Source: Aureococcus anophagefferens (taxonomy: Eukaryota; Sar; Pelagophyceae; Pelagomonadales; Pelagomonadaceae). Taken from it: a stretch of DNA of 64,000 bases. A program made the position numbers and the translations under genes. The stretch spans positions 703,384 through 767,383 of the forward strand of contig NW_008705572.1 of the NCBI RefSeq assembly GCF_000186865.1, written 5' to 3'. Shown piece after piece: positions 32,734 to 43,163 of this stretch; positions within the stretch are counted from its first letter, which is position 1; every line of letters begins with the position of its first letter. The notes beneath the pieces were generated by a model. It saw only the letters and a list, made by a program, of their open reading frames with translations. It was not told the DNA's origin and did not search any database.

Positions 32734-33930
32734 ATGGGCTCGACCCGGGTAGCGGTTGCCCTGCTCGCGGTCGCCTGCGCGGCGATCGCCCAGCCGGTGG
32801 CGCTCACGCCGGAGCAGGTCGAGATCCGCGCCAAGCACGCGGCGAAGAAGAAGAAGCAGCACGCCGAGTCCATCAAGCGCATGAAGTGGGAGCTCGCGTC
32901 GAAGCAGGAGGCGAAGAAGATGGCGACGCAGGCGCTCAGCGAGGGCGAGCTGCTCGAGGCCGAGGCCCGGCGGCGGCGCGCCGAGTCCTTCTCGCTGCGG
33001 CCGCAGGCGGCGACGGACATCGAGCTCGGGCCGGGCGAGTTCCGGCCGGCGACGCGGATGATGTACTACGACGAGTCGCACCGCGTGGCGTTCTGCGCCA
33101 TCCCCAAGGTCGCGTGCACGGAGTTCATCCGTTTAATTTATCGGCTCCGCGGCGACGCGCGCTGGTGGACGGAGCCCCACTTCCGGTCGAACGCGCCGAC
33201 GGTCATGACGCTCGGCCGCGACCGCGCGGCGGCGATCCTCAACGACCCGAACTGGACCAAGGTCGCCTTCTTCCGCGACCCGGCGACGCGCCTGCTCAGC
33301 GCCTTCCTCGACAAGTTCCTCGACTCGCCGAGCCGGGGCGTCCACGGCGACTACGGGCTCCGCCACTTCGGGCGGAAGATGAACTGGACGGCGTTCGTCG
33401 ACGCGATCGCGGACCCGAACACGGACAAGCGCCGGCCCGAGGGGCTCCACATGGGCACGAACGCCCACTGGAAGCCCCAGCGCTTCACCTGCAGCCTCGA
33501 GAAGTTCCTCCCGGCCTACGCCTTCGTCGGGCGCTACGAGTCGCTCCGCGAGCACGCGGAGACGTGGCTCCGCGCCGCGGGCCTCTGGGAGAACCACGGC
33601 GCCCACGGCTGGGCCGCCCGGGACCGCCGGGAGCGCATCAAGCCGACGCCGGGCGCGCCGCCGCCCCTGCGCGACGAGATGTTCGCGCGGTCCGCGAAGC
33701 ACCACACGAACAGCGACCGCCGCAAGGCCGCGTACCTCACGCCGGACGTCGTCGCGAAGATCCGCAAAGCCTACGCCATGGACTACGAGATCTTCGACAA
33801 GCTCGGCGCCCACCCGGACCGGAGCCCCGTGAGCGGCCGCGACTGGCGGCCGGACCGGCGCCGCGTCTGCGACCTCGGGCTGCCGAGGGACCGGCGCGAC
33901 TTCGGCGCCTACTGTAAGAAAGCGCCCTAG
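32734..33930 (+). CDS. Golgi-type carbohydrate sulfotransferase
   Basis: Encodes 398 residues from ATG 32734. The N-terminus [21 protein letters not shown] is a signal peptide/anchor, followed by a Lys-rich helix (about 30-85). The catalytic domain shows the two PAPS-binding signatures: [18 protein letters not shown] (5'-phosphosulfate loop, about 120) and [20 protein letters not shown] (3'-phosphate loop, Arg-Asp-Pro, about 176). This is the HNK-1/chondroitin-type Sulfotransfer_2 pattern. Cysteines and an NWT glycosylation site fit the Golgi lumen. It likely sulfates polysaccharide or glycoprotein glycans. Its start is 202 bp from the divergent PTEN start. Confidence 0.88.
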   Translation: MGSTRVAVALLAVACAAIAQPVALTPEQVEIRAKHAAKKKKQHAESIKRMKWELASKQEAKKMATQALSEGELLEAEARRRRAESFSLRPQAATDIELGPGEFRPATRMMYYDESHRVAFCAIPKVACTEFIRLIYRLRGDARWWTEPHFRSNAPTVMTLGRDRAAAILNDPNWTKVAFFRDPATRLLSAFLDKFLDSPSRGVHGDYGLRHFGRKMNWTAFVDAIADPNTDKRRPEGLHMGTNAHWKPQRFTCSLEKFLPAYAFVGRYESLREHAETWLRAAGLWENHGAHGWAARDRRERIKPTPGAPPPLRDEMFARSAKHHTNSDRRKAAYLTPDVVAKIRKAYAMDYEIFDKLGAHPDRSPVSGRDWRPDRRRVCDLGLPRDRRDFGAYCKKAP

Positions 33931-33984
33931 GGCCCGCTCCCCGGACGGCCCGCCAAAAGAAGGTTGTGCATTTCGAACGCCGCC

Positions 33985-36900
33985 TTAGGCCTCGCTCGCG
34001 GCGTCGGAGATGGCGTCGCCGAGGTCCGAGAAGGACGACGTGAGCCGCTGGGTCCGGGGCTCCGGCGTCTGCTGCGGCGGCGGCCGCTTCGCGTCCGGAT
34101 CGTGCGCCATGGCCACGAGGAGGAAGCGCAGGCTGATGCGGATGCGCACGAACCAGGACGCGCCCGAGCCCCCCGGGCTGCGCAGGGGCAGCCACTGGAC
34201 CAGGGGCTCGTCGTCCGTGAGCGCGGAGAGCGGCACCTCGACGTCGCCGAGGTAGGACTCGTTCGGCGCGAGGCCGAGCGCCGCGAGGGGCGACGACACG
34301 CGCTGGTAGACGCAGACGTGGACGACCTGGGGCGGCCCCCGCGTCGGGAGCCGCGGCGCGCCCGGCCGGCGCGGCGACGCGAGGTCCGTCGACGACCGCG
34401 CGCGCTCCGCCGGCGGCTCGTCGGCCGCCTCGGGCGGGAGCACCTCGTCGGGCAGCGCAAACCGAAAAGCGGCGCCGACGCCCCAGGACGCGCCGCCGCC
34501 GACGGCGGCGCTCCGCGGCGGCGCGCGCGCGACGGCCGAGTCGCGCGTCCGCAGCCGCTCCGACAGCGGCGGGCTCGGCCCGCCGCCCGGCGGCCGCGCG
34601 TGCTTGAGCCGCAGCACCGCGTGGGCGTCGGGCGGCGCCGCGGCCACGGGCTTCGCCCCCGGCGCGTCGCCGCCGCCGCCGAGGCTGCCCTCGAGGTTCT
34701 CCAGCGCGACGAGGTCGACCTGCACGAGCGCGAGGAACCGGTGCGCCATGCCCGCGCGGCGGTACCACGCGTTGCGGTGGAGGTAGCGCCGCAGGCGGCA
34801 GCGGAAGGGGCTCGCGCCGTCGGCGGCCTCGCCGTCGCGCGCCGACGCCGCCGGCGGCGGGGGCCACGCGCGGCACGCGGCGCCGAGCGACGCGTCGTCG
34901 CGCTCGTCGTCGCCGTGGCGGCTCGCGGGCGGCCGCGACGCGGCGACGGCGCCGGCGACCCAGGCGTCGCGCCGCAGCGCCGCGCCCAGGGGCCGCTCCT
35001 CGCGCAGGATGAGGCCGCCGCCGCCGCCCGGCGGCCGCGGCGGCGCGTCGTCGTCGTCGCCCCGGAGCCCCGCGGAGATGGGCGCGTACCAGCGGCGGCC
35101 CAGGGCCGACGTCCGCAGCAGCGACGCGCCCATGTCGTCGTCGTCGATGGGCTCGACCTCCCAGGCGTCGATGAAGCGCAGCTGGCGGTCGCCGCCGGCC
35201 TCGGCCTTGGGCGACGCGCCGCGGGCCCGGTCGTCCTTCCTCGCGGGCTCGCCGGCGCCCACGGGCGCGACGGCGGCGACGACGCGCGCGTCCTGCCAGT
35301 GCTCGAGTCGGCCCAGAGCGGCGGCGCGGTCGCCGTCGTGCGCGTGGTCCACGAGCCACGCCGCGGCCGCGTCGGGCGAGAAGCACGCGCTCACCAAGGT
35401 GCCCCGCGACGCCGCGCCGCCCCAGGTCGGCAGCCGCGGCGGCGTCAGGGTCACGCCGCTCCGCGGGTGCAGGAGCTGGGCGAGCACGTGGCCGTCGCCG
35501 GCGCCGTCGCCCTCCGCGGGGCCGCCGCGGCCGCGGCCGCCGCGCGCGGCGTCGCGGAGCCCCGGCGTGAGCTGGCTCAGGAGCCGCCGCGTGAGGGCGA
35601 CGCCGCGGCGCTCGAGGGCGGCGCAGAAGGGCGGCGCGCCATCGGCCGCCGAGTCGGCGCCGCCCGCGCCCGCGGCGTCGAAGACGCGCGCGGCCGCGGC
35701 CGCGCGGCGCGGCGCGCGCGGCGCGGCCGCGGCCCCCGCGGGCGCGCAGAGCGCGCCGAGCTGCTGGAGCAGCGCCGCCGCGGCGAGGACGTCGAGGGCC
35801 GCGGCGTCGCGCGCGGCCGCCGCCCACCAGCGGCCCGGCGCCCAGCCGTCGTCGGCCGCCGCCGCGCGGTCGCGGCTCGCCAGGCTCCGGTTCGACGGCA
35901 GCGACGACGGCAGGTCGCTCCGCGGCGGCAGCGCGCCGTCGAGGGACGCGTTGGGCCAGTCCGACGGCGCGCCGGCGCGCGGGCCGCCGGCCGCGGGCGC
36001 GGGCGCCGCCGCGGCGCCGAGCGCGAGGCCGTGGGGCTCGAGGCGGTCGCTGATCTCCGCGAGCATCGCGAGGAGCGACGGCCGCGGGCCGAGCTTGCCC
36101 GACGTGTAGCGCAGGCCGCCGCCCTCGGCGGAGACGCGGATGATGGCGTGCTGCACGCAGGTCGCGGGCGCGGCGTCGGCCGCCGCGCGCGCGGGCGAAG
36201 TCGGCGGCGTCGCGTCCGGCGCCGCGGCGACGAAGGAGATCGCGATGGCCGCGGACTCGTCGGAGCCGCCGCGCTTCGCGGACTGCTGCTGGGGCCGCAG
36301 CACGAAGGCGCCCAAAGCGCCGCCGGCGAGCGCGCGCTCCGCGCCGCGGCGGTCGAGCGCCTCGAGCCGGTCCCAGCCGCCGTCGTCGCCGAAGCGCCGC
36401 GCGATGGTCAGCGCGTTCGCCGCGCACCTGGGCGTCTTCGCCGGCGTCGCCGGCGCGGGCGGGGGGGCCGCGACCTTGTGCCGCGGCGCCGGCGGGTGCC
36501 GCAGGAGCAGGCCGAGCGCCGTCGCGCGCCGCTCGGGCGCGCAGCACAGCGCCGCGCAGCGGCACGCCGCGGCGGCGTGGCGCAGCGCCGACGCGTCCGC
36601 GAAGCCCTCGAGGGCGTGCGCGGGCACGACCGCCGCCGCCCGGCGCCGCTCGCGGTCCTCGAAGGCCGCCGCGGACTCCTCGACGACCGCGATCTCGCAC
36701 TCGCCGCCCGGAGCGCCGACGGCCGCGCCGCAGCTCAGCGCGGCCGCGGCCCGCAGGTCCTCGCCGAGGTCCGCCGCGTCCGCGCCGACGTCGCGCCGCG
36801 GCGCGGCGCCCGATGGCAGGCGCGCGTGGCGCAGGCCGCCGCGGCTCGCGCCGACGAGGAAGCCGCGCGCGGCCGCGCGCGCGGCGCCCGCGTCCCGCGC

Positions 36901-39900
36901 GCACGCGGCCGCGACGAAGCACGCGGCCGTCAGCGGCCGCCGCCGACCGAGGACGCCGGCGAGCGCCGCGTCGCGGAGCGCGCGCCGCGGCACGCCGAAG
37001 GTGTCGCAGAAGGCCGCCGCGTCCGCGGCGAGCGCGGCGACGGCCGCCGCGTCCGCGCCGCGGCAGCCCGCGGACCGCGCCGCGCGCGCGGCGTCGCGCG
37101 CGAGGCGCCGCGCCGCCGCGCCCAGGGCCGCCGCCGCCGTCAGCAGCTCGAGCGCCAGGACCTCGTTCCCGTCCGGCGGCGTGTCGGACTCGTCGCCGCT
37201 CGACTCGCCCGACTCGTCGTCCGCGGCCGCCGCGGCCGCCTCCGCGGCCGGCGGCTCCCGCCCCGGCGGCGCGGCGTCGAAGCCGTCGAGCATCGACGGC
37301 GGGGCTCGTCTCTGGGGCGCGGCGTCGAAGCCGTCGAGCATCGACGGCGGGGCCGGTGGTCGTTGCGGCGCGGCGTCGAAACCGTCGAGCATCGACGGCG
37401 GGGCTCTCTGTTGCGGCGCGGCGTCGAAACCGTCGAGCATCGACGGCGGGGCTCTCCGTTGCGGCGCGGCGTCGAAGCCGTCGAGCATCGACGGCGGCGC
37501 CTTTGGCCTTTGCGGCGCGGCATCAAAGCCGTCGAGCATCGACGGCGCGGCCGCCGGCGGCCGTTGCGGCGCGGCGTCGAAACCGTCGAGCATCGACGGC
37601 GGGGCTCTCCGTTGCGGCGCGGCGTCGAAACCGTCGAGCATCGACGGCGCGGCCGCCGGCGGCCGTTGCGGCGCGGCGTCGAAACCGTCGAGCATCGACG
37701 GCGGGGCTCTCCGTTGTTGCGGCGCGGCGTCGAAGCCGTCGAGCATCGACGGCGCGGCCGCCGGCGGCCGTTGCGGCGCGGCGTCGAAACCGTCGAGCAT
37801 CGACGGCGCGGCCGCCGGCGGCCGTTGCGGCGCGGCGTCGAAACCGTCGAGCATCGACGGCGGGGCTCTCCGTTGTTGCGGCGCGGCGTCGAAGCCGTCG
37901 AGCATCGACGGCGCGGCCGCGGGCGCCGGCGCCGCGGGCGCCGCGGCCGGCCGTTTCGCCGCCTCGACGCGCGCCACGAAGACGCGCTCCGCGTCGTCGC
38001 CCGCGCCGTCGTCGGCGGCGAGGACGCGGAGCGCGGCCTCGGGCGTCGCGCGGAGCGCGGCCGCCGTCGCCGCGGCGAGCGCCGCGCGGCGCGCGGCCGG
38101 CGCGCCGCGCGCGCCGAGGCGCGCGAGGAGCGCCGGCGCCGCGAAGGCCGCGTGCGTGCGCCGGAAGTGGTCGAGGGCCCGCGGCCGGCGCGCCGCGGGC
38201 GCGAGCGGCGCGCTCTCGTCCGCGAGCGCGACGAGCGCCGCGCGCGCGCCGCGGACGCGCCCGAGCCAGACCATCGCCGCCGCCGCGAGCGCGTGGTCCC
38301 CGTCCCGCAGGAAGGCCGGCAGCAGGAGCTTGCGGAGCACGCGGCGCGCCCATCGCCCGCAGCGCAGCGCGTCGCCACCGTCCGGCGCCGCCCGGTCGTC
38401 CGATAGCCGCGCGAGCGCGAGCGCCAGGTCCGGGTCCCGCAGCTTGTCCAGGGCGACGCGCGCGGCGTCCAAAACAAAGGGCGGCTCCGCCAACAGGAAG
38501 CAGGCGGCGGCCATGGCGTAGTCGTGCTTCGCGAGCAGCGCGTACGCGTTCTTCCGCGCGGCCGTCCGGCCCCGCGGCGTCCCGAAGTCGAAGGCCAGCA
38601 GCTTCCCGAGCTTCGCCGCCGCCGCCGCGCCCGCGCCGCTGCCCCGCGACGCCTCGGACCGCGCGAGGGACGCGAGCGTGGGCTTGGCGCGGCCCGCGGC
38701 GACGTAGAGGAGCGCCGCGGACCGGCTCGCGGACCGGCCGCGCGCGTCGCCCGCGCCGCCGGGCCGCGCCGCGAGGCGCGCCGCGGCCTGGGCGCAGGCC
38801 TCGACGCAGGCGCGCAGCAGGCGCGCGGGCGCGAACCAGGCGACGCGGTCCGCGCGGAGCGCGGCGAGCGCCGCCGCGCCCGCTTCCCCCGGGTCGCCCG
38901 CCACGCGGCCCGGCGCCGCGTCGCACGCCTCCGCCGCGAGATCCGCGCGCGCCGGGTCCAGGAGCGCCGCCAGCGCCGCCGCGGGGAAGAGGGGCGCGCC
39001 GCCGGCGACCGCGTCGCGCGCGGCGGCGGCCGCCGCGAAGAGTGGCGCGGGCTTTTCGCGCGCGGACTCCGCGGCCGCGGCGACCCGCGACGCGTCGTCG
39101 CCGTCGTCGCCGGCCTCGTCGTCGTCGGAGTGGCCCTCGGGCGCCGCGGCGACGCCCGCGACGGCGGCCGCGCCCGCGCGCGCGCCCGCGGCCGCGCCCG
39201 CGCGCGCGCAAACCGCGGGCCCCGCGTCGCGCGCGAGCGTCGCCAGGGCGACGCCGGCGAGGGGCGCGGCGTGGTCGAGGCGCGCGACGAGGCGCCCCGN
39301 NNNNNNNNNNNNNNNNNNNNNNNNNNNNNNNNNNNNNNNNNNNNNNNNNNNNNNNNNNNNNNNNNNNNNNNNNNNNNNNNNNNNNNNNNNNNNNNNNNNN
39401 NNNNNNNNNNNNNNNNNNNNNNNNNNNNNNNNNNNNNNNNNNNNNNNNNNNNNNNNNNNNNNNNNNNNNNNNNNNNNNNNNNNNNNNNNNNNNNNNNNNN
39501 NNNNNNNNNNNNNNNNNNNNNNNNNNNNNNNNNNNNNNNNNNNNNNNNNNNNNNNNNNNNNNNNNNNNNNNNNNNNNNNNNNNNNNNNNNNNNNNNNNNN
39601 NNNNNNNNNNNNNNNNNNNNNNNNNNNNNNNNNNNNNNNNNNNNNNNNNNNNNNNNNNNNNNNNNNNNNNNNNNNNGGCCGTCGGCCGCGGCCTCGGCGA
39701 CCCACGCCCAGGCGCCGTTCGCGCGCCGGAAGCAGGCGTAGACGACGAGGGACCCCTGGCCGCCGAGCACGAGCAGCGCCGCCGCCGCGCCGCCGACGAT
39801 GCCCGGCCGCGCGCACGCGGCCACCGCTCCCGCGCCGTCGACGGCGCGCGCCGCGAGCGGCGCGCACAAACCGCCGGCGACGAGCCGCGCGTCCAGCAGG

Positions 39901-41639
39901 AGCCGGTCGCCGTCGACGGCCGCCGTCGCGAGCACGTGGCCCGCGTCGCCCGCGCCGCAGGCGTCCGCGCGCGCGGCCGCGAGCGCGAGGACCGCGGCCG
40001 CCGCGGGGAAGCCGGCGCCGGCGCGCGCCGCGCGCGCGTCGCCGCCGCGGCCCACGGTCGCCACGACGACGCCGCCGTCGCGGCAGACCATGGCGAGCGC
40101 CGCCGCGTGGTCGTCGTCGTCGAGGAAGGCGGCCGCGGCGACTTGTTTCGCGGCGAAGGACCCGAGCGCCGCGGGCGCGTGCGCCGCGACGCGCGCCGCG
40201 GCCTCCTCCGCCGTTTTCAGGGTCTGCGCGTCGTCGTCCAGGCTCGCCTCGGCCGGCGGCGAGTCCCAGGCGCCGTCGAAGGCGACGACGCGGCCGCCGG
40301 CCTCGTCGAAGACGGCCGCGAGCGCGTGGCGCGGATGCGCGACGACCAAACCCGCCGGCGGCGCCGCGTCGCCGAGCGCGAGCCGCGGCTCCGCGGGGCC
40401 CGTGCCAAAGTCGACGGCGACGGCGGAGGACGCGGTGGACCCAAAAACGAGCGCGCGGGCGCTCCGGAAGCGCTCCGGCGCCGCGTCGTCGCCGTCGAAG
40501 CCCGCGGCGACGACGGCGCGCGAGCCCGCGGCGAAGCCGTCCGCGGCGGCCGCGACGGCCGCGGGCTCCGCCGGCGCGACGTGGAGCACCTCGACGGCGA
40601 CGCCCCCTGCGTTCGCGGAGGCGACGGCCAGCCAGGCGCGGCCGCCGCGCGCCGGGTCCTCGGGCGCGGCCGGCGGCGACCGCGCGGCGGCGCCGGGGCC
40701 GGGCGGCGGCGGCGAGCTCGGCTCTTTCCGCGGCGGTGGCGCGTCCGAGGGCCGGTCGCCGACGGCGTCGAGGTGGCGCGCGGGGCTCGCGAAGCCGACG
40801 CCGGCAAGGGCGCCGCGCGCCCACGCGGAGCCCCGCGGCGGCGCGACGCTCGCCCAGAGCTCGAGGACGGCGTTCGCGTCGCCCTTGTGCGCGCCCTTCG
40901 CCGGCGGCGGAGGCGCCGCCAGGGCGAAGATGGCCGCCGTGCCGTCGGCGCAGGCGACGACGAGCAGCTCCTTGCCGTGGCCGCCGCTGTCGCGCCACGC
41001 GAGGCTCCCCGCGGCGCCCGTCGGCGGAATCGCGTCCGCGCTCGCGCCCGCGGCGCAGCGCGCCCAGGCGTCGACGCCCCGCCGCGTCCAGACGGCGATG
41101 GTCCGCGACGTCGGGTCCCCCGTGGGGCTCACGAGGGCCGCCGCGGCCGCGAGGCCCGACGACGACAGCGCGCACGCGGTCGCGACGAGGTCCTCGCGCT
41201 CGAGCGCGCCCCGGGCCTCGAGCGCCGCGCGGCCGCCCGGCGCGCGCCAGAGCGTCGGCGCGCCGCCGTGCGCCGCCGCGGCGAGCACGCAGCCGTCGCG
41301 GCTCACGGTGAGGCCCAGCGCGAGCGCCGGCGCGTCGACGGCGCCCGGCGGCGACGCCGCGTCGACGCGCCACCCGAGGCCCGTCGACGCGTCGCGCCGG
41401 CTCCGCGCGGACAGCAGGAAGAGCGCGCCGTTCGCCGTCGCCGCCGCGATGCGGCCCTCGGCCTCGGCGGCGACGGCGACGACGGCGCCCGCCCCCTCGA
41501 GGCCGCCGTCCCGCGCCCACCACAGCACGCGCGGCTCGTCGAGCGACGCCATGACGAGGCCGTGCTTCGGCGCGTACGCCGGCCAGATGGCGACGTCCGT
41601 GCCGTCCACGCAGGCGAAGGCCACCGGCGGCGCGGCCAT
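33985..41639 (-). CDS. Rabconnectin/RAVE (DMX-like) protein with SH2 and C2 domains; interrupted by an N gap
   Basis: Read from ATG 41639 to the stop at 33985, about 2550 residues; the 377-N gap changes the apparent frame, so its true size is unknown. Before the gap the protein resembles WD-type blades (DGTDVAIWPAYAPKHGLVMA, LWWARDGG, TIAVWTRRGVDAWARC). After it, LGKLLAFDFGTP, ARKNAYALLAKHDYAMAAAC and DKLRDPDLALALARLSDD match the Rav1/DMXL C-terminal region, which in yeast assembles V-ATPase. The 13 PSMLDGFDAAP repeats follow. Then, at about 36400-36050, an SH2-like domain (GGALGAFVLRP, CVQHAIIRVSAEGGGLRYTS, GPRPSLLAMLAEISDRL), and a C2-like end (YLGDVEVPLSALTDDEPLVQ, WFVRIRISLRFLL). A membrane-recruited V-ATPase regulator is likely. 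SH2 presence depends on motif order; the FLVR Arg is in VLRP. Confidence 0.75.
37250..37915 (-). repeat. 13 repeats of PSMLDGFDAAP
   Basis: Thirteen copies of PSMLDGFDAAP separated by variable 5-7 residue linkers rich in Q, R, P and A (QRPPAAA, QQRRAP and similar). The core is nearly invariant at DNA level, while the linkers vary in length, so the array has probably expanded and been homogenised recently. It sits between the Rav1-like and SH2-like parts of the gene. Confidence 0.95.
39300..39676. other. Assembly gap (377 N)
   Basis: A run of N within the rabconnectin-like gene. The frame differs on its two sides, so the true missing length is not 377 modulo 3, or an intron lies here. Confidence 1.
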
Positions 41640-41714
41640 CGCGTGCAGGGCTCGCCTCTGCGGCCACACCTCGTCGAAGCGCAGCTTTGCCGGAAACTAC
41701 GGCTTCTTTGCATC

Positions 41715-41921
41715 ATGTTGAACTTTCTCGTGTGGTGGCTATGCATGGCCGCGAACCGGGAGGCGCTGATCCGCACGGTCTTCGCCCACGAGCTCTCGGG
41801 CGGCGCGGCCCTCGGCCTCGGGGACGAGCGCCGGCCCATGTCCGCGACCATCGCCGAGGTGATCATGATCGCGCCGACGCTCTCCCTGGTCCTCGAACCG
41901 GAACCGAAGGACGCGTCGTAA
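41715..41921 (+). CDS. Possible small 68-residue protein
   Basis: A plus-strand frame from ATG 41715 (or 41745) to TAA at 41921. From the second Met on, almost every codon ends in G or C (AANREALIRTVFAHELSGGA, MSATIAEVIMIAPTLSLVLE), which suggests real coding. The first 10 codons are hydrophobic (MLNFLVWWLCM) and less biased. It lies in the 500-bp space between the rabconnectin start and spermidine synthase. It could be an exon of the next gene, but I found no good donor. Unknown family. Confidence 0.35.
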   Translation: MLNFLVWWLCMAANREALIRTVFAHELSGGAALGLGDERRPMSATIAEVIMIAPTLSLVLEPEPKDAS

Positions 41922-42148
41922 CGAAAAAACATCGGGCAGTGGCGAAGCACGAAAGGTGCGCCAGGCTAGACTCCAAACGGCACCAGAACGCGCGTCCAAT
42001 ACGACTGCATCTTGCACTTCATCAACCTGAGCAAATTGGCGATCACCACCACGTCGTCGGCCGCCAGCACCACCAGGCTCGTCGTCGTCGTCGGGCGCCG
42101 CAGCACCACCGCACGATCGTCGCCTTCGCCTCCCTCGTAACGACGGCC

Positions 42149-43102
42149 ATGGCGGCGCTCATCGACAAGGAGAACTGGTTCGCGGAGTCGGAGGTCATGT
42201 GGCCCGGCCAGCGCTTCTCCTTAAAAGTCGGCGAGGTGCTGCACCACAGCCGCAGCGCCTTCCAGGACATCCTCGTCTTCCAGAGCGAGACCTACGGCCG
42301 CGTGCTCGTCCTCGACGGCGTCATCCAGCTCACGGAGCGCGACGAGTTCGCGTACCAGGAGATGATCGCGCACCTGCCGCTCTTCTCGCACCCGGAGCCG
42401 AAGCGCGTGCTCATCGTCGGCGGCGGCGACGGCGGCGTGCTGCGCGAGGTCGCGCGCCACGCCTGCGTCGAGACCATCGACATGTGCGAGATCGACGCGG
42501 GCGTCGTCGAGGTGTCGAAGAAATTCTTCGCGGAGTCGACGGCGACGGCGTACGGCGACGCGCGGCTCACGCTCGTCCACGCGGACGCGGCGGCGTACCT
42601 GCGGACCATCGTCGGCGGCGCCGACGATGGTGCGGACGTAAGCGACCCGGCCGTCGCCGCGGCCCTCGCGCGCCGCCAAACGCCCGGCGGCTGGCCCGGC
42701 TACGACGTGATTATTGTGGATTCGTCGGACCCCGTGGGCCCCGCGGAGACGCTCTTCGAGCCCGCGTTCTACGACTCCATGCGCGCGGCGCTGGCGCCGG
42801 GCGGCGCGGTCTGCACGCAGGGCGAGTGCATGTGGCTCCACCTGCCCCTCATCTCCAAGGTCGTCTCCGCGTGCCGCGACCTCTTCCCGACCGTCGAGTA
42901 CGCGTACACGTGCGTGCCGACGTACCCCAGCGGCCAGATCGGCTTCATCATGTGCTCCCTCGACGAGTCGCGCCACGCCCTCGTCAAGCCCGTGCGCGCG
43001 CCCGTGGGGCACCTCCAGGACCAGCTCAAATACTACAGCCCGGACGTGCACGCCGCGGCCTTCGTCCTGCCGCCCTTCGCGGAGCGGGAGCTGCGCAAGT
43101 AA
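42149..43102 (+). CDS. SRM: Spermidine synthase
   Basis: Encodes 317 residues from ATG 42149. It transfers aminopropyl from decarboxylated SAM to putrescine. The N-terminus (WPGQRFSLKVGEVLHHSRSA) and FQSETYGRVLVLDGVIQLTE are family signatures. The cofactor loop is VLIVGGGDGGVLREVARH (about 89-106), followed by IDMCEIDAGVVEVS (ribose-binding acidic residue). The catalytic Asp is in IIVDSSDPVGPAE (about 190). DEFAYQEMIAHLPLFSHPEP and LKYYSPDVHAAAFVLP complete the pattern. An extra loop of about 25 residues after LRTIVGG, not typical of the family, begins at a perfect 12-bp inverted repeat (42605-42631). Confidence 0.95.
   Translation: MAALIDKENWFAESEVMWPGQRFSLKVGEVLHHSRSAFQDILVFQSETYGRVLVLDGVIQLTERDEFAYQEMIAHLPLFSHPEPKRVLIVGGGDGGVLREVARHACVETIDMCEIDAGVVEVSKKFFAESTATAYGDARLTLVHADAAAYLRTIVGGADDGADVSDPAVAAALARRQTPGGWPGYDVIIVDSSDPVGPAETLFEPAFYDSMRAALAPGGAVCTQGECMWLHLPLISKVVSACRDLFPTVEYAYTCVPTYPSGQIGFIMCSLDESRHALVKPVRAPVGHLQDQLKYYSPDVHAAAFVLPPFAERELRK
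42605..42631. repeat. Perfect 12-bp inverted repeat in coding sequence
   Basis: accatcgtcggc, then ggc, then gccgacgatggt: a hairpin with a 3-nt loop inside the spermidine synthase gene. It opens an extra acidic loop (GGADDGADVSDP) absent from typical enzymes. Confidence 0.85.
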
Positions 43103-43163
43103 GTCAGACCCGCCGTCTTTTGGATCCCGACGGGCCGAGCTCATTAGGGAAGCGCCCCCGCCG

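Noticed and set aside
31261..33930. 889-codon plus frame covering PTEN and the sulfotransferase
   Set aside because: Only the part after 32734 is a real gene; before that it is antisense to PTEN.
36813..41921. Very long plus-strand open frame (1702 codons)
   Set aside because: It is antisense to the rabconnectin gene, is almost only Arg/Ala/Pro, and shows none of the domain patterns seen on the minus strand. Long antisense frames are expected from the GC-rich codon pattern. Only its extreme 3' end (41715 on) looks coding.
41922..42148. tRNA or small RNA in the spacer before spermidine synthase
   Set aside because: No cloverleaf stems or T-loop GTTCRANYC-type box; I see no tRNA, rRNA or snRNA anywhere in the window.
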